Of a stretch of DNA of 18,101 nucleotides, positions 7,774 to 14,644 are shown in pieces. The notes under the pieces are model-generated. The model was not told the DNA's origin, ran no database searches, and worked only from the letters and a program-made list of their open reading frames with translations. The stretch covers positions 1 through 18,101 of the forward strand of contig JAVEVF010000033.1 in assembly GCA_034005175.1 (NCBI GenBank). The letters run 5' to 3'. The number at the start of each line of letters is the position of its first letter. Position 1 is the first letter of the stretch. Source of the stretch: JAVEVF01 sp034005175. GTDB lineage: Bacteria > Actinomycetota > Coriobacteriia > Anaerosomatales > SLCP01. A program made the translations under genes and the position numbers.

Positions 7774-9314
7774 CGCATGCGGGACTGCCGCTATGCCTCA
7801 TCATCATGGACGGCTACGGTCTCGCTGAACCCACCGAGGCCAACGCCATCGCGGCTGCACACACGCCAGCGCTTGACGAGCTGTTCGCGACGTGCCCGCA
7901 TACGACACTCAAGCCTTCGGGTGAGGCGGTGGGGCTTCCGGAGGGCCAGATGGGCAACTCGGAGGTCGGCCATCTCAACATCGGCGCTGGCCGAGTCGTA
8001 TACCAGGAGTTGACCCGCATCTCCAAGGCTATTGCTGACGGGTCGTTCTTCGAAAACGCGGTGCTGCTCAAGGCCATCGATAGCGCGGTGACGGCGGGAC
8101 GTGCGGTGCATCTCATGGGCTTGCTCTCCGACGGCGGCGTTCACAGCCATCAAGAACATCTGCATGCGCTTGTGCAGCTTGCGAAGATGCGCGGCGCCGA
8201 GCAGGTCTTCGTGCACTGCTTCCTCGATGGCCGAGACGTGCCGCCCGAATCCGGCCGTGGATTCGTGGAGGCGCTTGAGCGCTATCTCGCCGCCGAGCAC
8301 GCCGGTCGCATTGCGAGCGTGATGGGGCGGTACTACGCGATGGACCGGGATAACCGGTGGGAGAGGGTAGAACTCGCATGGCGTGCGCTGGTGGATGGCG
8401 AGGGCGTTCTTGCCACGAGTGCGTCGGAGGCGGTTGCGCGATCGTACGCCGAGGGCGTGACCGATGAGTTCGTGAAACCGACCGTGATCTGCGATCCAGT
8501 CAACGCAACTCCTCTCGGCGTGGTGCGCGACGGCGACTGCGTGGTGTTCTTCAACTTCCGTCCAGATCGTGCGCGTGAGCTCACTCGTGCTTTCACTGAC
8601 CCTGCTTTCGGTGGCTTCGAGCGTCGCTCGTGGCCAGCTGTGCACTTCGTGTGCCTCACTGAATACGACCCCGCCATCCCTGCGCCTGTCGCGTTTCCGA
8701 AAGACCTTCTGTGCTGTGTGTTGGCTGATGTGTTGGCAGAACACGGTTTGCGTCAGCTGCATATCGCCGAGACCGAGAAGTATGCCCACGTGACGTTCTT
8801 CTTGAACGGCGGTGCCGAGGCTCCGAAAGCGGGCGAAGAGCGGATTCTCGTGCCGAGCCCCCCGGTGGCTACATACGACCTCAAGCCTGAGATGAGCGCA
8901 CCGGAGGTCACGACAGCGCTGGTGGACGCCATCGAGCAAGAGCGGGCGGACGTCTACATCGTGAACTACGCGAACTGCGACATGGTGGGACATACCGGCG
9001 TGTTCGCGGCAGCGGTCGCCGCAGTAGAGGCCGTTGACGCTGGGGTGGCGTGCGTAGTCTCTGCCATCGAGAAGCGCGGAGGTTCAGTCATCGTCACAGC
9101 AGACCACGGGAACGCCGAGCTCATGACTGACCCCGAAAGCGGTGGAGCGTTCACCGCGCATACGCTCTCGGATGTTCCGCTCATCGTGTGCGACCGGCGT
9201 GTGGGTGCGCTTCAAGACGGGGGGATTCTTGCAGATGTCGCACCTACGATCCTGGCGTTGCTCGGCATCGAGCCGCCTGAGGAGTGGACGGGGAGAAGCC
9301 TGCTGGTATACTGA
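7770..9314 (+). CDS. gpmI: 2,3-bisphosphoglycerate-independent phosphoglycerate mutase
   Basis: Mn-dependent enzyme of the alkaline phosphatase superfamily that converts 3- to 2-phosphoglycerate through a phosphoserine intermediate. The product is 514 aa from GTG 7770, normal for the family (about 510). Visible are the metal-binding MDGYG (D14), the nucleophile S64 in MGNSEVGHLNIGAGR, LSDGGVHSH, DGRDVPP, GRYYAMDRDNRW, FNFRPDRAREL, AETEKYAHVTFF, NYANCDMVGHTG and VTADHGNAE. GTG 7770 overlaps the tpiA stop as GTGA, and GAGG lies about 7 nt upstream. ATG 7755 would add five residues and is the alternative. The gene sits between tpiA and secG, where mycobacteria and streptomycetes have no gpmI (they use a cofactor-dependent mutase elsewhere); I state that contrast from memory. 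Confidence 0.96.
   Translation: MTHAGLPLCLIIMDGYGLAEPTEANAIAAAHTPALDELFATCPHTTLKPSGEAVGLPEGQMGNSEVGHLNIGAGRVVYQELTRISKAIADGSFFENAVLLKAIDSAVTAGRAVHLMGLLSDGGVHSHQEHLHALVQLAKMRGAEQVFVHCFLDGRDVPPESGRGFVEALERYLAAEHAGRIASVMGRYYAMDRDNRWERVELAWRALVDGEGVLATSASEAVARSYAEGVTDEFVKPTVICDPVNATPLGVVRDGDCVVFFNFRPDRARELTRAFTDPAFGGFERRSWPAVHFVCLTEYDPAIPAPVAFPKDLLCCVLADVLAEHGLRQLHIAETEKYAHVTFFLNGGAEAPKAGEERILVPSPPVATYDLKPEMSAPEVTTALVDAIEQERADVYIVNYANCDMVGHTGVFAAAVAAVEAVDAGVACVVSAIEKRGGSVIVTADHGNAELMTDPESGGAFTAHTLSDVPLIVCDRRVGALQDGGILADVAPTILALLGIEPPEEWTGRSLLVY
9285..9312 (+). promoter_or_regulatory. candidate extended -10 promoter for secG
   Basis: TGGACG (9285-9290; 4 of 6 to TTGACA) is followed after 16 nt by TATACT (9307-9312; 5 of 6). 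TG precedes the hexamer with the one-base spacing of an extended -10. It lies inside the last codons of gpmI, about 50 nt before secG. This would let secG be transcribed separately from glycolysis. Function is inferred from the match alone. Confidence 0.4.
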
Positions 9315-9363
9315 GTGGTCGCGCAGCGTGCGTGGCTGCTTGTCGATGTGAGGAGAACCGCCC

Positions 9364-9609
9364 GTGAAAGTGCTCGTGACCTTGCTGTTCATCATCCACG
9401 TGCTCGCCAGCGTCGGGCTTGTGGTGCTCATCTTGCTGCATTCAGGTAAGGGGACGGGAGTGTCCTCGATGTTTTCCGGTGTCATGTCTCCGACATCGAC
9501 CGGAACGGGTATCATCGAGAAGAACCTGGACCGGTTCACCATCGTTGCTGCCATCACATTCGCGATCACGACTCTCCTGCTTATGGTTACCTATTCGCCT
9601 GCTGGGTAG
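9364..9609 (+). CDS. secG: Preprotein translocase subunit SecG
   Basis: SecG is the small accessory subunit of the SecYEG channel and assists SecA-driven export. The product is 81 aa, typical of the Gram-positive form. There are two membrane helices, about residues 3-26 (LVTLLFIIHVLASVGLVVLILL) and 58-76 (FTIVAAITFAITTLLLMV). They are joined by the conserved glycine/serine-rich loop HSGKGTGVSSMFSG and the usual basic/aromatic EKNLDRFT. GTG 9364 is the start: AGGAGA (9351-9356) is 7 nt upstream. secG behind the glycolytic cluster is a familiar arrangement in Gram-positives and supports the call despite the short length. A strong stem-loop follows 28 nt after the stop. Confidence 0.93.
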   Translation: MKVLVTLLFIIHVLASVGLVVLILLHSGKGTGVSSMFSGVMSPTSTGTGIIEKNLDRFTIVAAITFAITTLLLMVTYSPAG

Positions 9610-9637
9610 GCACAGGGATTCATACATCACGATGCAT

Positions 9638-9675
9638 GAAGAACGGGCCTTACTCACAGGCCCGTTCTTCTATAG
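9638..9675 (+). terminator. strong stem-loop terminator after secG
   Basis: A perfect 13-bp inverted repeat: GAAGAACGGGCCT (9638-9650), a 7-nt loop, then AGGCCCGTTCTTC (9658-9670). The 3' arm is T-rich but the tail after it (TATAGG) lacks a long T-run, so this is a U-poor or bidirectional-type terminator. It separates the glycolysis/secG block from the peptide transporter operon. Confidence 0.8.
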
Positions 9676-9716
9676 GTGACCGTATGATTCGATGCTCCCG
9701 CGAGGCCCTGTCGCAC

Positions 9717-9745
9717 TTGCCTTCACGCGGTAACAGGAGGAGAAT
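9717..9745 (+). promoter_or_regulatory. candidate promoter of the peptide transporter operon
   Basis: TTGCCT (9717-9722; 4 of 6 to TTGACA), 17 nt, then GAGAAT (9740-9745; 4 of 6 to TATAAT). An inverted repeat CCGCG/CGCGG (9698-9702 with 9726-9730) flanks the -35 and could be an operator. A start near 9752 would put the first base at the foot of the first leader hairpin. The match is moderate and conflicts with use of the Shine-Dalgarno at 9735, which overlaps the same bases. Confidence 0.3.
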
Positions 9746-9752
9746 CATAGTG
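9735..9752 (+). promoter_or_regulatory. orphan Shine-Dalgarno plus GTG upstream of the transporter leader
   Basis: AGGAGGAG (9735-9742) stands 7 nt before GTG 9750, ideal ribosome-binding spacing. The frame it opens runs through the leader hairpins and then overlaps the binding-protein gene in another frame to 10061, with low-complexity Arg/Ser-rich shadow sequence. I therefore do not call a gene. It may be a remnant start, a leader-peptide initiation site, or chance purine richness. Confidence 0.35.
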
Positions 9753-9753
9753 T

Positions 9754-9838
9754 TGCCGAATAGCTTCGGCAGAACAGCTGCGCGCATCGGAGTCACGGAG
9801 GGGTTGTTCGTGTGCGCCCGAACAACAGCAGCTGTTCG
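9754..9838 (+). promoter_or_regulatory. structured leader with nested and alternative hairpins upstream of the transporter operon
   Basis: Hairpin 1 is TGCCGAA (9754-9760) with TTCGGCA (9765-9771) around loop TAGC. Stem 2 is GAACAGCTGC (9772-9781) with GCAGCTGTTC (9828-9837), 10 bp perfect. Nested in it, GTTGTTCG (9803-9810) pairs with CGAACAAC (9819-9826). Alternatively CGAACA (9819-9824) can pair with TGTTCG (9833-9838), which breaks both stem 2 and the nested stem. The structure ends 16 nt before the SD of the binding-protein gene. I recognise no known riboswitch family; the switching role is inferred from the mutually exclusive pairings only. Confidence 0.5.
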
Positions 9839-9854
9839 GACCGTTTGTCGTTGG

Positions 9855-9861
9855 AAGGAGG
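9855..9861 (+). promoter_or_regulatory. Shine-Dalgarno fixing a TTG start for the binding-protein gene
   Basis: AAGGAGG, a near-complete anti-SD complement, is 7 nt before TTG 9869. It decides for TTG over the upstream in-frame GTG at 9812, which lies in the loop of a leader hairpin and has no comparable SD. Confidence 0.8.
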
Positions 9862-9868
9862 CACTACG

Positions 9869-11524
9869 TTGTCAGAGAGATGGCGTAAGTCCATCGCGCT
9901 GCTCCTCGTGCTCGGGCTCACGCTCTCAGTGCTTGGTATGGCTGGGTGCGGAGGCGGGGGGAAGCCGGAAGAGGAGCCCGAGACACCGGGGACCGAGGGT
10001 CCTGTCGCAGGGGGCACATTCAACTTCTACATCAATGAGCCCGCATTCATCGATCCTGTGAACCTGCAGGAGTCCGAGGGCACGCAGGTCGGCCAGGCTC
10101 TCTTCGATAGCCTTGTCACCTTCGATCCCATCACCATGGAGGCCCAGCCGGCTGCGGCCGAGACTTGGGAATCAAACGATGACGCTACCGTGTGGACATT
10201 CAACCTCGTGAAGGACGCGAAGTTCCACGACGGCACCCCCGTCACCGCAAAGGACTTCAAGTACGCGTGGGAACGCATCAGCAATCCTGAGAACGGTTCT
10301 GAGATCTCCTACCACCTCTCAGCTGTCAAGGGCTATGACGAGATGCAGGAGGGCAAGGCGACCGCTCTCGAAGGCGTGAAGGTCATCGACGACTATACGC
10401 TTGAGGTCACGCTCACGTATGGCTTCGCCGACTTCGAGTACGTGGTCGGTCACCCGGCGCTGGCTCCCGTGCCTGCTGCCGCGGTCGAGGCTGGCAAGTT
10501 CGGTGACATGCCCATCGGCAACGGTCCTTTCAAGATGTCTGAGCCTTGGGCGCATGACCAGTACGTCAAGGTTGAGAAGTTCGATGACTACTACGGTGAT
10601 GCTCCCAACATCGACAACATCGAGTTCAAGATCTTTGCCGATGAGGACACCGCCTTCCTCGAGTTCCAGGCTGGCAACATCGACTTCACGAGCATTCCGT
10701 CCGGTCAGATCCAGACCACCGTGGATGAGTTTGGTGAGAGCCCTGACGGCTACACGCTCAACCCAGGTGAGCAGGTCTCACTGGGCACTGAGCTTGCGAC
10801 GTACTTCCTGCTCATGAACAACAACGACGCCGCCTTGAAGGACCCGAAGGTGCGCGCGGCGCTCTCGCTTGCGATTGACCGCCAGGCGATCTGCACCACG
10901 GTCTTCGAGGACACCCGCGAGCCTGCCACTGGCATCGTGCCCGATGGCATCTTCGGGTTCCAGAAGGATGGCTTCAAGTACTCCCGTTACGATGTCGAGG
11001 AAGCCAAGAAGATGCTTGCGGATGCTGGCTATCCTGAGGGCAAGGGCTTCCCCACGATCACGCTTTCCTTCAACAGCGGTGCGGGTCACGAGGACATCAT
11101 GCAGCTCGTCCAGGCTGACCTCGACGCCATCGGCGTCAAGACTGAGCTGGGCGGCATCGAGTGGGCCCAGTACCTCGACAAGCTTGACGCGAAGGACTAT
11201 CAGATCGGCCGTCTTGGCTGGATCGCTGACTATCCGATCATGGACAACTTCCTCTACCCGCTGTTCAAGACGGGTTCGGGAGACAACTACAGCGGTTACA
11301 GCAACAAGGATGTCGACGCCAAGCTGGAGCAGGCTCGCACGACCACCGATGATGACGCACGCATCGAGCTGTATCGCGAGATCGAGAACACGATCGGCGA
11401 GGATGCACCGCTCATGCCGTTGATGTTCTATCGCCACCGCCACGTGGCATCAGATCGCGTCATGGACGGCGTCTACAGCGCCAACGGCCTGTTCGATTTC
11501 CAGAATGTCTGGCTGAAGCAGTAG
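9869..11524 (+). CDS. oppA: Oligopeptide ABC transporter substrate-binding lipoprotein (SBP family 5)
   Basis: Extracytoplasmic peptide-binding protein that delivers substrate to the permease encoded downstream. The product is 551 aa from TTG 9869. It has a lipoprotein signal: basic SERWRKS, a hydrophobic core at about 9-23, then lipobox GMAGC with the lipidated C27 followed by glycines. An acidic/proline linker of about 20 residues follows. The mature domain begins GGTFNFYINEPAFIDP and shows the family-5 pattern: VWTFNLVKDAKFHDGTPVTAKDF (broken here as VWTFNLVKD and KFHDGTPVTAKDF), then GNGPFKM, VRAALSLAIDRQ, and the C-terminal hinge region ending near FDFQNVWLKQ. Substrate specificity (oligopeptide, dipeptide or other) cannot be read from sequence. 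The operon context B-C-D-F supports peptide import. Starting at GTG 9812 would put non-signal residues in front of the signal peptide. Confidence 0.92.
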   Translation: MSERWRKSIALLLVLGLTLSVLGMAGCGGGGKPEEEPETPGTEGPVAGGTFNFYINEPAFIDPVNLQESEGTQVGQALFDSLVTFDPITMEAQPAAAETWESNDDATVWTFNLVKDAKFHDGTPVTAKDFKYAWERISNPENGSEISYHLSAVKGYDEMQEGKATALEGVKVIDDYTLEVTLTYGFADFEYVVGHPALAPVPAAAVEAGKFGDMPIGNGPFKMSEPWAHDQYVKVEKFDDYYGDAPNIDNIEFKIFADEDTAFLEFQAGNIDFTSIPSGQIQTTVDEFGESPDGYTLNPGEQVSLGTELATYFLLMNNNDAALKDPKVRAALSLAIDRQAICTTVFEDTREPATGIVPDGIFGFQKDGFKYSRYDVEEAKKMLADAGYPEGKGFPTITLSFNSGAGHEDIMQLVQADLDAIGVKTELGGIEWAQYLDKLDAKDYQIGRLGWIADYPIMDNFLYPLFKTGSGDNYSGYSNKDVDAKLEQARTTTDDDARIELYREIENTIGEDAPLMPLMFYRHRHVASDRVMDGVYSANGLFDFQNVWLKQ

Positions 11525-11540
11525 CGGTAGTACCTACTGA

Positions 11541-11605
11541 CTGAAGTTCTTGCGAGATGAGTGCCGGGACGCCCGCCCGGGCGTCCCGGCACTACTCACC
11601 TTCAG
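11541..11605 (+). promoter_or_regulatory. large intercistronic hairpin between oppA and oppB
   Basis: AGTGCCGGGACGCCCG (11560-11575) is exactly complementary to 11578-11593, a 16-bp GC-rich stem with only two bases at the dyad (a few end pairs must open to form a loop). An outer pair, CTGAAG (11541-11546) with CTTCAG (11600-11605), could extend the fold. No T-run follows, so full termination is unlikely. Stems at this position after binding-protein genes are known (for example malE-malF) to protect upstream mRNA and lower downstream expression; that role is inferred here. Confidence 0.7.
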
Positions 11606-11641
11606 CGCCGACCGTCGACCTCACAGCTGGGAAGTACCCTC

Positions 11642-12619
11642 ATGTTCAAGTACATGATTCGCCGGGTCTTACAGATGATTCCTGTGTTCATCGGAGTGAC
11701 CCTCATCCTGTTCATTCTGCGTGCCCCGGGTGTGCTTCCCGGTGATCCGGTGCGCATGATCACCGGCGAGCGTGCGATTTCTGATGCACTACGCCAGCAG
11801 ATCATCCAAAAACACGGACTTGATCAGCCGCTGCTCGTGCAGTACCAGATGTACCTTACGAAGCTGCTCCATGGCGACCTCGGTGAGTCGTACCAGAGAA
11901 ATCGCCCCGTGCTCGATATCTTCGTCGAGAAGTTCCCCAATACCATCAAGCTCGCCGTCGTGGCCATCCTTATCGAGGCCATCGTCGGGGTGGGTGCAGG
12001 TATCATCTCGGCGGTCAAACAGTATTCGTTCAGCGATGTGTTCGTCACACTCACTACGTCGATTCTCGTGTCGGTGCCGGTATTCTGGCTCGGCATGTTG
12101 TTCCAGATATTCTTTGGCATCAAGATGAAGGAGTGGACCGGGGGCGCGTTCTACCTACCGATGTCTCAGATGTCATCGGCAGACTTCCCTGACTGGGTCC
12201 ACATGATCCTGCCGGCGATAACACTGGCGTCTGTCTCGACCGCTTATGTCGCGCGCATCATGCGTAGTCAGATGCTTGAGACGGGGACCCAGGACTACAT
12301 ACGTACCGCCGAGGCCAAGGGCCTCACGCGCCGAGCGGTCATCTTCAGGCACCAGATGAAGAACGCGCTCATTCCCGTCGTGACATTCATCGGAATCGAT
12401 CTTGGCGTCATGATGGGAGGAGCCATCCTCACCGAGACGGTCTTCAGTTGGCCGGGTGTAGGACGAGAGATCTTCCTTGCGGTCGGTCAGCGCGACTGGC
12501 CCATCGTGATGGGCGGAGTCATCGTCATTGTGTTCCTCGTGATGATCATCAACCTCCTCGTCGATCTGAGTTACGCGTGGCTCGACCCCAGGATCAGGTA
12601 CGGGGGTGCTACTGAATGA
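11642..12619 (+). CDS. oppB: Peptide ABC transporter permease, OppB/DppB type
   Basis: First inner-membrane permease of the importer, 325 aa from ATG 11642. It opens with FKYMIRRVLQMIPVFIGVTL, the amphipathic lead and first membrane helix typical of OppB/DppB, followed by the PGDP motif. After the periplasmic segment come helices at roughly 100-125, 137-160, 190-205, 240-270 and 285-310. The EAA coupling loop that contacts the ATPases reads YIRTAEAKGLTRRAVIFRHQMKNA at about 221-244 (split as YIRTAEAKGL and RHQMKN). The end WLDPRIRYG is characteristic. The SD is modest (GGGAAG, 7 nt before the start). The frame is open upstream but through the intercistronic hairpin, so I reject the longer form. 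It overlaps the next gene by ATGA. Expression is probably lower than that of the binding protein because of the hairpin before it. Confidence 0.94.
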   Translation: MFKYMIRRVLQMIPVFIGVTLILFILRAPGVLPGDPVRMITGERAISDALRQQIIQKHGLDQPLLVQYQMYLTKLLHGDLGESYQRNRPVLDIFVEKFPNTIKLAVVAILIEAIVGVGAGIISAVKQYSFSDVFVTLTTSILVSVPVFWLGMLFQIFFGIKMKEWTGGAFYLPMSQMSSADFPDWVHMILPAITLASVSTAYVARIMRSQMLETGTQDYIRTAEAKGLTRRAVIFRHQMKNALIPVVTFIGIDLGVMMGGAILTETVFSWPGVGREIFLAVGQRDWPIVMGGVIVIVFLVMIINLLVDLSYAWLDPRIRYGGATE

Positions 12620-13623
12620 GCGCGAACCCCACTGACCCGCGCGACCCTCACGGCCGCCCGGTCGATGGACCGCAGGACGTCGCCGGCCATGAGGTGATGA
12701 CGGAAGCCACCACCCTGCCGACCCTTCCGGGAGATCTCCACGCGTACGACTCGGCCAACGCCCCCAGCCGCACTCTGTGGGGAGACGCGTGGCGTCGGCT
12801 ACGTCGCAACAAGCTCGCCATGGCCGGGCTGGTGTGGATTCTGCTCGTCATCACGATGACGCTCACGGCTGACCTCTGGGTGCCGCCGTTCTTCGCCAAC
12901 CCCATCGAAGTCAACACGAGCCCTGGGGCGAGTCTGCAGCCTCCCTCGCTTGAGCACCCCTTCGGGACAGACAAACTCGGTCGCGACGTCTTCTCTCGCG
13001 TCGTCTATGGCGCACGCATCTCGCTTGCAGTGGGCGTGCTCGCCGTGTCGATCTCATTGGTGATAGGACTGCTCCTGGGCGCGATCTCTGGATACCAGGG
13101 CGGTTTTGTGGATACGCTGGTGATGCGTACTGCCGATGTCTTCTTCGCGTTCCCGTACATCTTGTTCGCGATCGCACTCATAGCGGTCCTCGGGCCAAGC
13201 TATCGCAATGTGTTCATCGCCATCGGTATCCTCGGCTGGCCGAGCATCGCGCGCGTGTTTCGCAGCTCCATCCTTTCTGTCAAAGAGAACGAGTACATCG
13301 ATGCTGCGCGCGCCATGGGGGCATCTGACTTCCGCATCATGTTCCGCCACGTGATGCCAAACGCCATCGCGCCTATCATCGTGTACGGGACGATGAGCAT
13401 CGGCGGGGCCATCATCACTGAAGCAGCGCTGTCGTTTCTCGGCATGGGCGTGCAGCCACCCACCCCGTCGTGGGGCCTCATGCTCTCAGATGCCAAGTCG
13501 CTCATGATCGTCGCCCCGTGGCTTACGATCTGGCCCGGCTTCGCCATCCTCACCACCGTGCTCGCGTTCGTGTTGTTGGGTGACGGTTTCCGCGACGCCC
13601 TCGATGTGAAGATGAAGGACTGA
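12616..13623 (+). CDS. oppC: Peptide ABC transporter permease, OppC/DppC type
   Basis: Second permease subunit, 335 aa, forming the membrane channel with the OppB-type protein. The first 60 or so residues are a hydrophilic cytoplasmic tail rich in Pro, Asp and Gly, longer than in many family members. Then come RRNKLAMAGLVWI (helix 1) and the periplasmic segment with the family hallmark HPFGTDKLGRDVFSRV, where the start of the BPD transport domain lies. Further helices are at about 138-160, 178-200, 258-275 and 298-320. The EAA loop is EYIDAARAMGASDFRI with HVMPN after it, and SFLGMGVQPPTPSWG follows. ATG 12616 overlaps the oppB stop (ATGA). The ATPase gene begins 3 nt after its stop. Confidence 0.94.
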   Translation: MSANPTDPRDPHGRPVDGPQDVAGHEVMTEATTLPTLPGDLHAYDSANAPSRTLWGDAWRRLRRNKLAMAGLVWILLVITMTLTADLWVPPFFANPIEVNTSPGASLQPPSLEHPFGTDKLGRDVFSRVVYGARISLAVGVLAVSISLVIGLLLGAISGYQGGFVDTLVMRTADVFFAFPYILFAIALIAVLGPSYRNVFIAIGILGWPSIARVFRSSILSVKENEYIDAARAMGASDFRIMFRHVMPNAIAPIIVYGTMSIGGAIITEAALSFLGMGVQPPTPSWGLMLSDAKSLMIVAPWLTIWPGFAILTTVLAFVLLGDGFRDALDVKMKD

Positions 13624-13626
13624 TCC

Positions 13627-14643
13627 ATGTCGCCACTTCTCGAGGTCAAAGACCTCGCCACCTATTTCACCACCCGCGATGGCACTGTGAAGGCCGTTGA
13701 CGGCGTCTCTTTCTCCCTGGACGCGGGGCAGACTCTCGGCGTCGTGGGCGAGTCAGGTTCAGGAAAGTCCGTCACGGCACTGTCGATCATGCGCCTGCTG
13801 CAAGAGCCGCAGGGGCAGATCGTGCGTGGAGGGGTCCTCTTCAAAGGCGAGGACATCGTGAAGATGCCCGATGCCAAGGTCAGGCAGTTGCGGGGCAACC
13901 GCATCGCGATGATCTTCCAAGACCCCATGACCTCACTCAACCCTGTCTATCGTGTTGGCCGCCAGGTCGGCGAGTCTCTCATCTTGCATAAGGGGATGAG
14001 GAAGTCTGAGGCATTCGAGCGCACCGTCGAGTTGCTCGACATGGTTGGGATTCCTCACCCTCGCGAGCGCGCGAAAGACTACCCGCACCAGTTCTCTGGA
14101 GGCATGCGTCAGCGGGCGATGATTGCGATGGCGCTTGCGTGCGATCCCGACATCCTCATCGCCGATGAGCCCACCACCGCACTTGATGTCACGATTCAGG
14201 CGCAGATCCTCGAACTCATGATGGAGCTTCAGGAGCGTACGGGCACCGCTATCATCGTCATCACACACGACCTGGGCGTGGTGGCCGACATGGCTGATGA
14301 CGTCATGGTCATGTATGCGGGCAAGCAGGTGGAGTACGGATCAGCCGATGATGTCTTCTACCGGCCGCGTCATCCGTACACCTGGGGTTTGCTTGCGAGC
14401 ATCCCGAGACACGACGTCGAGGAGAAAGGTGCGCTCAACCCCATCAAGGGCCAGCCGCCGAGTCTTATCAACGTCCCACCGGGCTGCGCTTTCCACCCGC
14501 GCTGCCGCTACGCCAGAGAGATCTGTTGCCAGCGGGTGCCTGCGCTGGAAAGTGTTGCAGACGGCCACCTGTCGGCGTGTCTCTTCGCAAACGAGCCCGG
14601 CTTCGGTCCTGACAAGAGTGACGCGGCGGGGGAGGTGGCGTGA
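13627..14643 (+). CDS. oppD: Peptide ABC transporter ATP-binding protein, OppD/DppD type
   Basis: One of two cytoplasmic ATPases that power the importer, 338 aa. Walker A is GESGSGKS at 41-48, the Q-loop IFQDPMTSLNP at about 96-106, the ABC signature SGGMRQR at 157-163, Walker B LIADEPT with catalytic E181, and the switch histidine H214 in THDLGVV. The C-terminal oligopeptide-type extension carries PPGCAFHPRCRYA with clustered cysteines (through HLSACLF), the feature that separates peptide/nickel importer ATPases from other ABC proteins. ATG 13627 follows GAAGGA by 7 nt and the oppC stop by 3 nt. The oppF start lies 1 nt after its stop codon. Confidence 0.95.
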   Translation: MSPLLEVKDLATYFTTRDGTVKAVDGVSFSLDAGQTLGVVGESGSGKSVTALSIMRLLQEPQGQIVRGGVLFKGEDIVKMPDAKVRQLRGNRIAMIFQDPMTSLNPVYRVGRQVGESLILHKGMRKSEAFERTVELLDMVGIPHPRERAKDYPHQFSGGMRQRAMIAMALACDPDILIADEPTTALDVTIQAQILELMMELQERTGTAIIVITHDLGVVADMADDVMVMYAGKQVEYGSADDVFYRPRHPYTWGLLASIPRHDVEEKGALNPIKGQPPSLINVPPGCAFHPRCRYAREICCQRVPALESVADGHLSACLFANEPGFGPDKSDAAGEVA

Positions 14644-14644
14644 G

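Noticed and set aside
7791..8993. 400-residue minus-strand frame opposite gpmI
   Set aside because: It is complementary to a well-identified gene, has His/Arg-rich translation without domains, and is typical of antisense open frames in GC-rich DNA.
9636..10061. Plus-strand reading frame across the secG terminator and opp leader
   Set aside because: It starts inside the terminator stem, runs through leader hairpins and then shadows oppA out of frame with Arg/Ser-rich sequence and no recognisable domain. Only its internal SD-GTG is worth noting.
14297..14644. Upstream extension of the oppF reading frame
   Set aside because: It is a shadow of oppD with Arg/Ser-rich composition. GTG 14645 with GGAGG begins exactly where OppF similarity begins.
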